64,000 nucleotides of DNA, taken from the NCBI RefSeq assembly GCF_001426945.1, contig NZ_LMFS01000003.1, positions 462,818 to 526,817 on the forward strand, in the 5' to 3' direction. Positions 27,858-35,532 of this stretch are shown in pieces. Source of the DNA: Pseudolabrys sp. Root1462 (lineage in GTDB: Bacteria; Pseudomonadota; Alphaproteobacteria; Rhizobiales; Xanthobacteraceae). Within the stretch, counting starts at the first letter, position 1. Each line of letters begins with the position of its first letter. The notes under the pieces were generated by a model. That model saw only the letters and a program-made list of their open reading frames with translations, had not been told where the DNA came from and made no database searches. Position numbers and translations under genes: made by a program.

Positions 27858-28568
27858 ATGACGACCGCGGAGCTGATCCAAGAACTTGACCGCCTGAAGG
27901 CCATTATGATTTCGGTCGCCACTGGCGGCCTGCGAATCCAAGATGTTCAGTATGAATTCATCCGAAGGTTTGACGCTGTTAATGTCGAGCTTTCGAGTCG
28001 AAGTATTGAGAACAGTTTGCCATATCGTGACCTTTGGCAGTGGCACGGTCATTGGAGCGGTACCGAATCATTGAAGAATTATCGTTCGCGACGCGAATAC
28101 GTTGCGACCTTGTTCTCGCCGCTCATAAAGCTAGTTCAAGCCGGTCCGGCAGTTGCATATGAGGCGACGGGATGGAATCGTGTAGACCGAACGGCGAACG
28201 AGCTACGCAATCGGTTAGCATCGGCTGAAAATGAAGAGCAGTTTCAAGCTGTCGGGCTCTTGTGTCGCGAGATGTTAATTTCTCTCGGACAAGCGGTATT
28301 TCGCCCGGAAGATCATCCCACAATCGACGGCGTAAAAGCGAGCTTGACCGACGCCAAGCGGATGCTTGAAGCGTATGTTGCTTCGACATTGGTGGGTAGC
28401 GCGAATGAATATGTGCGCAAGCATGCGCGCGCTGCGATTGATCTTGCGCTTCATCTTCAACACAAGCGAACAGCTACATTCCGCGACGCCGCGTTTTGCG
28501 TCGAAGCTACCATTTCGGCGACGAATCTAATTGCAATAATGTCGGGCCGGCGCGATCCTATGGCCTAG
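27858..28568 (+). CDS. Unknown helical protein, cargo gene
   Basis: A 236-residue protein that I do not assign to a named family. The first 90 residues include an aromatic patch (YRDLWQWHGHWSG). The rest is all-helical, with VGLLCREMLISLGQAVF, TDAKRMLEAYVAS, RAAIDLALHLQHKRTATFRDAAFC and a closing NLIAIMSGRRDP. From memory, this second half recurs in uncharacterised bacterial proteins, often as a C-terminal domain, but I cannot check. It lacks a clear HEPN R(x4-6)H motif. It is the third gene of the cargo trio and its stop overlaps the OLD-nuclease stop by 4 bases in convergent orientation. Confidence 0.65.
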   Translation: MTTAELIQELDRLKAIMISVATGGLRIQDVQYEFIRRFDAVNVELSSRSIENSLPYRDLWQWHGHWSGTESLKNYRSRREYVATLFSPLIKLVQAGPAVAYEATGWNRVDRTANELRNRLASAENEEQFQAVGLLCREMLISLGQAVFRPEDHPTIDGVKASLTDAKRMLEAYVASTLVGSANEYVRKHARAAIDLALHLQHKRTATFRDAAFCVEATISATNLIAIMSGRRDPMA

Positions 28569-30655
28569 TGGTCTCTGAAAAAGTCGGTGAATAGTCGGGT
28601 CCACTTCGAGACTGTTTCGGCTTCGAACTTTTCAAGGCCTATATTCAGCGCTCGTTTTTTAACCTCTCTCGCAAGATCGACCTTCCATCCTTCTTCGAAG
28701 GTGAGGCCTTCGCCCTCCGCCCATTTCTCAATCTGCGGGACAATCGGGCTGCCTGCTTTCAATACATCGCTGAATCTAACATCTGAACGACGTTCCCAGC
28801 GATCCACTACGTCCGCCAGAAATGATGCAGGAAATAAGTCTTCGATCTCGGAAGCTTCAAAATCGGCATATGCATCTGTTGAGAGCACTCTGTCTTTAGC
28901 TTGCTGATAAAGACCATTCTTCATATCGGTCGCCATTTTTCGACCGGCGGCGTCTCCGTCAAGGAGCATTACGGGCAGCGTCTCATCTCGGCCAGTTAGA
29001 ATGCTCGCCACTACTTTCGCATTCTTTGCCCCATGGGACGGGGGAAAAACGAGTTCTCGCTTCGGACTTATTTTTTGCCCGCCGATAAGGAGGGACTTTA
29101 TCGTCGCAAGGTAATGCTGATCTGATGGCCCCTCCACGATAACGGGATGGCAACCGTAAAGGATGCTCTCAGCCACGTTCATGTTAAGGGCCGAATAGAT
29201 TGCGTATGTTGCCCCAGATTTCCTAGGGTTGTCGTTGCCCTGCCGAAGATCAGCAGAGGCCTTCGTGGAGCCGTCTGCGGCAACGAACACCTTCCGAACC
29301 CTGTCAAGCAAGTCGGCGTCCACAAGGAAGGGCGAATGAGTTGTGTAAACGATTTGATTGGTCGTTGCTAAGCTTTCGAAGAATGCTGACAGATCGCGTT
29401 GCGCAAGCGGATGCAACGATAGGCCGGGCTCATCGAGCAACAAGATTGCATTGCGGTGGTCGCGGCTACTTTCTACCAAAAACACGAGATAGAAGCTCAA
29501 GAACCATTGGAGCCCGCTGCTACGATCTTCCAGTTCAACTTTTTCGGGCCTGCGCTGGTCACTCACCCAAATCCTAAAATGGTCTCCGTCTGCTTGGAAT
29601 TCAAACGTGTAGTCTCCCTGCTTCCACCAGTCGCGAAAGCGTTTCGTGAGGTCGGTACCAGCGGAATTCAATAGGATCGTTCGCTCTCGCTTTTTCGTCG
29701 CAATTTCTGCAATCTGCGCTTCGCTAGGCTTTTTGCCTTCAGGGTGCCGGAAGTCTCGGCCCATTTCCAAAACTTCCTCGGGCTCCAATTGTACAAAGCT
29801 GAACAGGACCCGCAGCGTGCGAGCCTTGGCGGCCTCGCGCGCGCCAAGATCTTCGCGTTTTAAATTTTCGACTACATGAGGAAGATAAATCTCGGAATCC
29901 AAGTTGCCGTAATTTGAATAATAAACAAATCGAGGCAGGGCTTCGATTAAAAAGTCCTTGACCCCGTCAGCCCTTGCCGGCTGAAGCACGTTCAATTGTG
30001 ACTGTAGAGAATCGGAAGAGGCCAAGAGTCTGTTGAAGCGCGGCACTATCGAGCTATTGGCGGCCGGCGTCTTTGGAAGGGCATCTTTCAGGGCATCGGC
30101 AATTTCGGCTATGCGGGTGGCGTTTAAGGGCGTGCCGCTTGCGACCATGTTCTTGGCCGCTTCCAGAGCTTCTAGCAGAGCGTCCTTCGTCGCCTTCTCG
30201 CCCTCGACCACTGGGATTGCATTTATATCGTCTATCGCGCTGTCGACTAAATCTCGCACTACGTCAATTTCTATCTCTAAAGCCGGTTTGTATTTTGGGA
30301 ACTCAAGGTGATACTCGCCATCAAAAGTACGGCTCACGTCGACAACAGAAAGATGATCGGCCTTGACGCCCGTGATCGAAGACAGATGCGCGGCTAGTTC
30401 TGCAACATCAAACCGCGCGGTGACAAAGACAAATGAACCGGGGTTTGCCCGAACGGCAGCGAAATTGCCCTTGGGATAATCCGACGTGGGTTTAATTTCG
30501 CCTTCGCGAGCCGGATTCAGTTTCCAAAGGGGTAGGAGTAAATTGGTTTTACCGGATTCATTGACCCCAATTAAGGCGGTGACCCGTTCGGCATCGATCC
30601 AGCCGCTATCAATAACAGAACGGAAATTGGTCACTTTAAACTTGAGAAGGCGCAT
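28565..30655 (-). CDS. OLD-family ATPase-TOPRIM endonuclease
   Basis: A 696-residue protein with an N-terminal ABC/SMC-like ATPase and a C-terminal TOPRIM nuclease. Walker A is GVNESGKT (30-37), the signature region follows VELEDRSSGLQWFLSF (about 374-388), Walker B is AILLLDEPGLSLHP (403-416), and the switch His is in TTHSPFLVD (His440). TOPRIM residues are Glu508 in VIVEGPSDQ, Asp566 and Asp568 in LLDGD, and SEIEDLF near 602-608. Such proteins nick or cut DNA and often act in anti-phage defence. No UvrD-type helicase is adjacent, so it is not a Gabija pair; it fits stand-alone (class 1) OLD. Lower GC than the chromosome. Confidence 0.9.
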   Translation of the reverse strand: MRLLKFKVTNFRSVIDSGWIDAERVTALIGVNESGKTNLLLPLWKLNPAREGEIKPTSDYPKGNFAAVRANPGSFVFVTARFDVAELAAHLSSITGVKADHLSVVDVSRTFDGEYHLEFPKYKPALEIEIDVVRDLVDSAIDDINAIPVVEGEKATKDALLEALEAAKNMVASGTPLNATRIAEIADALKDALPKTPAANSSIVPRFNRLLASSDSLQSQLNVLQPARADGVKDFLIEALPRFVYYSNYGNLDSEIYLPHVVENLKREDLGAREAAKARTLRVLFSFVQLEPEEVLEMGRDFRHPEGKKPSEAQIAEIATKKRERTILLNSAGTDLTKRFRDWWKQGDYTFEFQADGDHFRIWVSDQRRPEKVELEDRSSGLQWFLSFYLVFLVESSRDHRNAILLLDEPGLSLHPLAQRDLSAFFESLATTNQIVYTTHSPFLVDADLLDRVRKVFVAADGSTKASADLRQGNDNPRKSGATYAIYSALNMNVAESILYGCHPVIVEGPSDQHYLATIKSLLIGGQKISPKRELVFPPSHGAKNAKVVASILTGRDETLPVMLLDGDAAGRKMATDMKNGLYQQAKDRVLSTDAYADFEASEIEDLFPASFLADVVDRWERRSDVRFSDVLKAGSPIVPQIEKWAEGEGLTFEEGWKVDLAREVKKRALNIGLEKFEAETVSKWTRLFTDFFRDH

Positions 30656-30819
30656 AACTCAGGTCCCCCTTGGCAACCAAAGCGAGCAATATACAGCGAT
30701 TCGCCAACCGAGGGGGAATCGGTCAGTTAGTGCATCTTCTTAAAAGGTGGGCGTATCCGAAGGGACGCAATCCTACCGCCCCACTACCTGGCCTTTATCA
30801 TTCCGTTGAGGTCTGCTCC

Positions 30820-31104
30820 ATGACGCGGCGAAAGGGCGAACGAACCGTGCGTGCCAATGAGCGCGAGTTTCCGCACATCGTCGAAATGTCTCTGCCGGAG
30901 GGCGGCCTAGGACGGACGCTGGACTTGATTTACGACTTCCACCAAGAGCGCCGAATAGAAGTTCGCCGTGGCGGATTTCGACGGCGGAACGATAGAGACT
31001 TTGTGCGTTGGTGCTTCGTCAGTCACGCAGACGCCACCGCCTTCGAAAGCCGTTTTGGCGGGCAGGTGCTAGCGCCGATAAAGCCGAGCCATAAGCCTTT
31101 GTAG
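30820..31104 (+). CDS. Small conserved hypothetical protein
   Basis: A 94-residue protein starting MTRRKGERT, with the ending FVRWCFVSHADATAFESRFGGQ. The final segment looks like one beta-alpha unit in which a phenylalanine-rich strand precedes an acidic helix. From memory, short proteins with an MTRRKGE start and a DAxAFxxRFGG end are frequent in Rhizobiales genomes and mobile elements, with no known function. ATG 30820 is chosen because the upstream part of the frame overlaps the OLD-nuclease promoter area and is not protein-like. It sits between OLD and terS. Confidence 0.6.
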   Translation: MTRRKGERTVRANEREFPHIVEMSLPEGGLGRTLDLIYDFHQERRIEVRRGGFRRRNDRDFVRWCFVSHADATAFESRFGGQVLAPIKPSHKPL

Positions 31105-31114
31105 CGCGCTTTTG

Positions 31115-31615
31115 TTACACAGCCGGCGGTGCCTTGGCGAATGCGGTGGCTTCGTCGCGAACTTCCTTTTCGGGCACGCTGTCTGAACCAGACATTGCGG
31201 AGAGGTACCGTCCCGTAAGATCGCGGCCGTTTAGCCCTGTCTCGCGCGCGACTTCATTGACGAAAGCCACGCCGCGTGACTTAATTTCCAATAGCCGGTT
31301 GTGGTAAAACTGCAAAACATTTTCGACGCGGACAAGCTGACCCCGTGCTTGATCGAACCGCGTGCGCTTGATTTCCAAGTCCAGCTTCGCGGCTTCGGCG
31401 CGAGTGTCTCCAAGGCCGCCTTCGCCGCCGGTTGCCGCTACTGTGTCACGGCCGCTGAACGCAGCTTCGACTACTTCGGCCACCAAGGTGGACGGGGACG
31501 TGAAGTCGGCATCGGCGCGAGCTTTGATCTTCGCGAACACAGCTTCGTTCAGCTTCACGTTTATCTGCGGCTTCGGGCCGCCCTTCGACGGACGGCCGCG
31601 TGAATTAAGCGTCAT
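31115..31615 (-). CDS. Terminase small subunit-like protein (Nu1 type)
   Basis: A 166-residue protein. The centre, TRAEAAKLDLEIKRTRFDQARGQLVRVENVLQFYHNRLLEIKSRGVAF, has the coiled helix and GxLVxVExV pattern of lambda Nu1-like terminase small subunits, which recognise pac or cos sites for DNA packaging. The N-terminus is basic (MTLNSRGRPSKGG) and may carry a ribbon-helix-helix-like DNA-binding segment. It overlaps the upstream RHH gene by 11 bases. No large terminase is nearby, which fits a satellite that redirects a helper phage's packaging. It could instead be a regulator with a Nu1-like fold. Confidence 0.65.
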   Translation of the reverse strand: MTLNSRGRPSKGGPKPQINVKLNEAVFAKIKARADADFTSPSTLVAEVVEAAFSGRDTVAATGGEGGLGDTRAEAAKLDLEIKRTRFDQARGQLVRVENVLQFYHNRLLEIKSRGVAFVNEVARETGLNGRDLTGRYLSAMSGSDSVPEKEVRDEATAFAKAPPAV

Positions 31616-31790
31616 CGTGATCCCCTTCTAGCCCAAGCTCCAAAAGCGCGCGAACGGCGTCCGGCCGCGACATGCCAAAATTGTCTGCGGCGAACTCATC
31701 AATGCGACGGATCAAGTCAGCGGGCAGGATCATAAGAATCCGCTCGCCGATCTTAGGCCGTCCGGCCTTCCGCTTCGCGCTCTTCTTCAT
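31605..31790 (-). CDS. Ribbon-helix-helix (CopG-like) DNA-binding protein
   Basis: A 61-residue protein: a basic leader (KKSAKRKAGRPKIGER), the strand ILMILPADLIRRIDEFAADNF, and the second helix SRPDAVRALLELGLE. The LPxxLxxxIDxxA...SRxxAxRxLLxxGL pattern is diagnostic for the RHH fold. It is transcribed with the terminase-like gene. Copies of an 18-base repeat stand directly upstream of its ATG and are likely its own operator. Confidence 0.85.
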   Translation of the reverse strand: MKKSAKRKAGRPKIGERILMILPADLIRRIDEFAADNFGMSRPDAVRALLELGLEGDHDDA

Positions 31791-31793
31791 CCG

Positions 31794-31926
31794 ATAAAGG
31801 TATCGGAAATTAGCGCTTGCGCCAATGTACGAATTAAACCAGCGAGTGCGTAGTGAATTTAGGCATCGGAAATATCGAATAATAAAGGTATCGGAAATTG
31901 CGTACTCAATTTCGGTATCATTTATT
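31794..31926. promoter_or_regulatory. Operator-like repeats upstream of the RHH gene
   Basis: The 18-base sequence ATAAAGGTATCGGAAATT occurs at 31794-31811 and 31882-31899, with a partial copy GGCATCGGAAAT at 31862-31872 or so, and a diverged inverted copy (AATTTCGGTATCATTTATT, 31908-31926). The first copy begins 3 bases before the RHH start codon, so binding there would block its promoter or ribosome site. Confidence 0.6.
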
Positions 31927-32080
31927 CAAGCTCATCGAAACAAGCGCTGGGCACGCCGAATTTACCCGCATTGCTTTTCGCCGGGGAAGGACCCTAGGGC
32001 CCCTCCCTCTAGGCGCTATGGGAATAAATCTATTTGTTGTCGGGCGCGAATTACTCGAACGGCCGCTCATGAGGTCCAAA

Positions 32081-32203
32081 GGACGGGTGATGCGGGTGAT
32101 GACGGGTAGTTTTCCAGCCAATCCTACTCTTAAAAATGGGGTAAGACGTATCTGAATCGACGTTGGCCGAAAAATGACCCGTCATCACCCGCATCACCCG
32201 TCC
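32081..32203. repeat. 27-bp perfect inverted repeat with iteron-like units; candidate replication origin
   Basis: Positions 32081-32107 are the exact reverse complement of 32177-32203. Each arm contains GGGTGAT units (CGGGTGAT, CGGGTGAT, CGGGT) spaced about 9-10 bases apart. The 69 bases between are comparatively AT-rich. The right arm overlaps the last codons and stop of the replication-type ATPase gene. Iterons on both sides of an AT-rich core just downstream of the rep gene are the known layout of SaPI-type origins. Confidence 0.6.
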
Positions 32204-34080
32204 TTAGTGGCCGGCACTATTTGGAACTGCCAGCGCTTTCCGCGAGTGCTGAACCATCCCTTGATCTTCAGGCCGTCCACGATCCGACCTTGGTACTTCT
32301 GTAGATAAGACGACACCGACTTCTTATTGTACCCGGGGATCGCGCTCTCCATCGCATCACGAAGCGGGCTATCGTAGTCGTCCTCAGCCGCTTTCACGAT
32401 ATCGCCAGCCGTGAACGGACCGAAGGTGCAGTCAGCAATCGCGGCTATGAGTGCGCCAAGGTCGCCGCGTTCCGGATCGTCACGAGCGATAAGCTCGCGG
32501 CTCGCGACCGGATCGGCCTCGCCAAGCCACACCAGCGCTCCACGCACCAGATTGCTCCAATGCTCAAAGCGACCGAAGGGGACCAATCTAGATAGGCCCG
32601 GCCGGCCTGCCACCACGAAGGCGCGCAACACGGTGATGCCGGCGACGACAAGCTCCGGCCGTCGCTTTGGCACTTCCACTTTGAGGTCCACGTCGAAGCG
32701 CCGCGTCTCCGGCTTTTCAAGCCCGGCGTCGAGGCAGCAAAGCAAGGCGCGCGTGGTCATATCGCCCTTGAAGGTCATGTTATTCCCGCTCGCTGCAAAT
32801 GTGGCGTTGGTCCGAACGGTCTTGTTTTTGCTCTCGCCAAGAAACCGCGATTGCCACGTGTCCTCAGTCAGGACCGTACAAAGCGCATTGCCGCTTATCG
32901 GCCGCGTGACGTTGTCAATCAGCACCATCGGATCGCCCTTGAGCAAAACCGAAAAGAGCCGTTTTTCGTCTTCCTCTTCGTTCGGGCCTTGGCTCATCGC
33001 CGTAATCTCGCGGCCAGTCGCGATCATGGAGGCGACGTTAACGGCAAGTGTCTTGCCGGTGCCCATGGTCGGCGCGCGGAAGCCGTGCATCGGCGCGGAA
33101 GGAAGCGACCGCCGTACAAGGGCTGTCAAGATCAGGGACAACATCACCGACCGGCTGGGGCTATGCCCATTCTCGTCGGCGACAAACGGAAAATCCTTTA
33201 TGACGGTTTTGAGGGTCGCTAGAGCGGCCTTGGCTTCGGCCTCCGTGGGCTCATCCTTGATGGTCGGAAATTCGACGCCTCGCATATTGAGAAGAAGCCC
33301 TGACTCTTCGTCATAGCCGTCCTCAACGACCAGCGTGCCGTCTTGCCGCAAGGTCGGGATTTCGATCACGCCGCGCAACATCGGCAGCCGCCATTTGTCT
33401 TCCCGGGCGAGATAATGGTTGGCGAGACTGATCGGCGGCGCGTAAGGCGTCAGAACGCCCTTCTTGCCGGCCTTAATGAAGGGGACGTGTTCAATGGTAT
33501 ATTCGAGTAACCGAAGCGGGGCCACGTCATTGACAATGAGCGCGCCGGCCTTGCGCCGCACGGCGTCATCGTCAGCCGAGTCCGCTTCAACGCTGTAGGT
33601 ATGAACCAACCGGCCTTCCATCTGGAAAATGTCGGTGCCAGCGGCGCGCAGGCACGCTTCAACGTGATCCAGCATGGCAGGAAGGCGGAGCTGGTCGTAT
33701 GTGATCGGGTCCGGCTTCTTCGGCTCAAAATCGAATTCGTCATCATCGGGGAAGACTTCCGGCTTGAAGGCGCTGCGCCGGCCGGGCACTTCCTTGAGCT
33801 TCCGATAAGCACTAATCAGGACGGCTAGAAGCCAATCCTTCGATTTGGTGGGCTTTAGGAGTTCCAGAATCCAGTCCGCGAGAAGGTGGGTGTGGATGCC
33901 GTATTCCCGCACCCGCTTCGCCATGGCTTCCACGGCAGGCACGGCGCTGTGATCGTCATCGGGGATGGAATACTCGCGGACAATCTCTTGCGCCGGATAG
34001 AAGTCAACCGCGTGGTCCCAGCCGTGTTTAGGGGCGAGGCCAACGAAGGTGGCGGAATTGTCGGTGGCGCTTTTCGTCAT
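32194..34080 (-). CDS. Satellite replication protein, P-loop ATPase/helicase type
   Basis: A 628-residue protein with a P-loop, APTMGTGKT (about 336-344), and a likely Walker B, VLIDNV (about 386-391), followed by an SF3-like ASGNNMTFKGDMTTRALLCCLD (a sensor/arginine-finger stretch). The N-terminal 300 residues show no zinc finger or primase motif that I recognise. The C-terminal about 60 residues (YNKKSVSSYLQKYQGRIVDGLKIKGWFSTRGKRWQF) resemble a winged helix that could bind DNA. ATG 34080 is chosen over an open frame that overlaps the upstream gene. Role in unwinding the element's origin is inferred from the adjacent iterons. Confidence 0.75.
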   Translation of the reverse strand: MTKSATDNSATFVGLAPKHGWDHAVDFYPAQEIVREYSIPDDDHSAVPAVEAMAKRVREYGIHTHLLADWILELLKPTKSKDWLLAVLISAYRKLKEVPGRRSAFKPEVFPDDDEFDFEPKKPDPITYDQLRLPAMLDHVEACLRAAGTDIFQMEGRLVHTYSVEADSADDDAVRRKAGALIVNDVAPLRLLEYTIEHVPFIKAGKKGVLTPYAPPISLANHYLAREDKWRLPMLRGVIEIPTLRQDGTLVVEDGYDEESGLLLNMRGVEFPTIKDEPTEAEAKAALATLKTVIKDFPFVADENGHSPSRSVMLSLILTALVRRSLPSAPMHGFRAPTMGTGKTLAVNVASMIATGREITAMSQGPNEEEDEKRLFSVLLKGDPMVLIDNVTRPISGNALCTVLTEDTWQSRFLGESKNKTVRTNATFAASGNNMTFKGDMTTRALLCCLDAGLEKPETRRFDVDLKVEVPKRRPELVVAGITVLRAFVVAGRPGLSRLVPFGRFEHWSNLVRGALVWLGEADPVASRELIARDDPERGDLGALIAAIADCTFGPFTAGDIVKAAEDDYDSPLRDAMESAIPGYNKKSVSSYLQKYQGRIVDGLKIKGWFSTRGKRWQFQIVPATKDG

Positions 34081-34093
34081 GACTTCGTCTCGC

Positions 34094-34579
34094 TCACGCT
34101 GCCGTCTTCGCCTTGCGCGCTTTCGCGCTGCGATCAACGGCGTCCAAAGCCATGCGCACCATCGCGGCCTCGAATTCCGCAATTGAGTCGTAGGTGGTGC
34201 ACTGCGGTTCGATCACGCGCCCGTCCGGGCATAAGATCGCGCTCCGTTGACTTTCATCATACCCGTCAAGCGTAACCGGGATGGCTTGCAGCCCACGCCA
34301 GCCGATAATCGGATCGCGGAGACACATTTGGCCGGGCTCGCTAAGCGCATCAACGATGTCCTCCGGCTCGGGAACGCAAAGCAGGAAATAGCCGGGCGAC
34401 GCAGCCACAATCGGATCATGCCCTTCTTGTGCCTTGCGCCATTCTTCATCATGGACGCGCCCAATGATCCCGCCATCTGCATCGCGGATGATCCACAGGT
34501 CTTCATCCGCAGACGACTTATCCACCGATACGATATAGTCGGTGTTGATGAATTCGCCCTTTATCGTTTCGATGAACAT
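34094..34579 (-). CDS. Hypothetical protein of the element backbone
   Basis: A 161-residue acidic protein. The start, MFIETIKGEFINTDYIVSVDKSS, looks like a small beta domain (similar stretches occur in short proteins that bind nucleotides or nucleic acids), followed by a central Cys/Pro region and a C-terminal helix (SIAEFEAAMVRMALDAVDRSAKARKAKTAA). No known motif. It lies 13 bases upstream of the replication ATPase gene on the same strand and is probably cotranscribed with it. Confidence 0.6.
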   Translation of the reverse strand: MFIETIKGEFINTDYIVSVDKSSADEDLWIIRDADGGIIGRVHDEEWRKAQEGHDPIVAASPGYFLLCVPEPEDIVDALSEPGQMCLRDPIIGWRGLQAIPVTLDGYDESQRSAILCPDGRVIEPQCTTYDSIAEFEAAMVRMALDAVDRSAKARKAKTAA

Positions 34580-34621
34580 GGCATGGCTCCTTTACGCAAA
34601 CTTGAGACGCTTCCTTGCGCG

Positions 34622-34894
34622 CTAATGGTCGGTACTCTGCGGGTCGATTAAAGAGTCTGGCCCGTCAATTATCGGAGCCGTGTTGAAGATCGCGCTCTTA
34701 GTAGTGCGCGTGCGATTTCGTCTTTGAACGAATGCGGCGTGCCAGTCCAAGACCTCCGAGCAGTCATAAAGGCGAATAACGCCTTGCCGCGCCCGGATTC
34801 TAGGGAAATCGGGTCTCTCCGCGAGCGCCGCGAGCTGTTGGTAGGCAAGCCCGATAACGGGAGCGAGGTGAGAAAGACGTTTGATGTCACTCAT
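34622..34894 (-). CDS. Small hypothetical protein
   Basis: A 90-residue protein. Residues 1-57 (SDIKRLSHLAPVIGLAYQQLAALAERPDFPRIR...GVIRLYDCSEVLDWHAAFVQ) read like a short helix-turn-helix of the excisionase/MerR-like kind in which an Ile-Arg-Leu-Tyr wing follows the helices. The tail is polar. Overlaps the upstream small gene by 8 bases, so translation is coupled. DNA binding is a guess from pattern. Confidence 0.5.
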   Translation of the reverse strand: MSDIKRLSHLAPVIGLAYQQLAALAERPDFPRIRARQGVIRLYDCSEVLDWHAAFVQRRNRTRTTKSAIFNTAPIIDGPDSLIDPQSTDH

Positions 34895-35096
34895 AGCCGT
34901 TTATCCGTTTTGCGCGCCACGCGATGACTTCCGCTCGATTGAACGTTGGGCCGCCTAGGGCATCGCCGGGAAGCGCTTTCGGCGCGGAAGCATCGTGCGC
35001 GACGGCATCGAGGAACTCGCGCGGCGAGTCATAACCGGCCAAGGTGGCCGCGACGCTCGCCGCGCAATAGAGCCCACCGCGATCATTCTTGATCAT
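34887..35096 (-). CDS. Small hypothetical protein
   Basis: A 69-residue protein starting MIKNDRGGLYCAASVAATLAGYDSPREFLDAV and ending RAEVIAWRAKRINGYE. The closing RAEVIAWRAKR is the usual end of small helix-turn-helix domains that choose DNA through a wing. The frame is open to 35138; I use the internal ATG at 35096, which still overlaps the end of the previous gene by 14 bases. Function unknown. Confidence 0.5.
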   Translation of the reverse strand: MIKNDRGGLYCAASVAATLAGYDSPREFLDAVAHDASAPKALPGDALGGPTFNRAEVIAWRAKRINGYE

Positions 35097-35385
35097 CGGT
35101 TCTACCCGGTGTGCTGCCAATTCCTCTGCCGCGACCACGGCCTCGGGACCGGTTAGCTTTGGCGTTCCAGTAGGCTTCCGCCTGCGCTTGTATGCGCTCG
35201 TGGGTCGGCAACTTCGAAACGTCGCCGGACTTGGCGGCCTTCACGACGGCCGCATAATACGACTCGGGCAAATCAGTGAGCCGAGTGACGCCGGCAACGT
35301 TATCCAGCAACTGCGTCACCGCGTCGTTCCCGTTGCTTTCCAGCACGGGGCGGAGGGCCGCGCGGACTTCCTCAATCGTAGGCAT
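35083..35385 (-). CDS. Small hypothetical protein with Arg/Gly tail
   Basis: A 100-residue protein. MPTIEEVRAALRPVLESNGNDAVTQLLDNVAGVTRLTDLPESYYAAVVKAA is helical; the C-terminus RSRGRGRGRGIGS is an Arg-Gly repeat that may bind nucleic acid. ATG 35385 has AGAAGGAAA just before it, a clear ribosome site, which rules against the longer open frame to 35523. The region resembles phage recombination-accessory proteins only loosely; I do not assign it. Confidence 0.6.
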   Translation of the reverse strand: MPTIEEVRAALRPVLESNGNDAVTQLLDNVAGVTRLTDLPESYYAAVVKAAKSGDVSKLPTHERIQAQAEAYWNAKANRSRGRGRGRGIGSTPGRTDDQE

Positions 35386-35532
35386 TTTCCTTCTCCATGG
35401 GTTGTTCGTCGCACTGTCTAGGGCCGTTCGGCCGATTCTTGCCGCGTCCGGTTGTCGAGGCCGGACGCGGCCCGCGCCGCAGGAGTTACGGCGCGCCGGC
35501 TTTGGCGTGTCCAAGTTCGCCATTGCCCGAAT

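Noticed and set aside
27858-28568. HEPN ribonuclease call for the third cargo protein.
   Set aside because: The helical C-terminal half suggested it, but the R(x4-6)H catalytic motif cannot be placed; R and H are spaced by seven residues in the best candidate.
28565-30655. Gabija (GajA-GajB) call.
   Set aside because: The ATPase-TOPRIM protein fits GajA in domain order, but there is no UvrD-like GajB on either side.
31825-32155. Two plus-strand frames and one minus-strand frame in the gap upstream of the RHH gene.
   Set aside because: They run through the operator repeats and inverted repeat and have no ribosome sites; the repeats explain the sequence better.
32081-32203. CRISPR-like repeats.
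   Set aside because: The units are inverted and contiguous, without spacers of uniform length, and no cas genes are present anywhere in the window.
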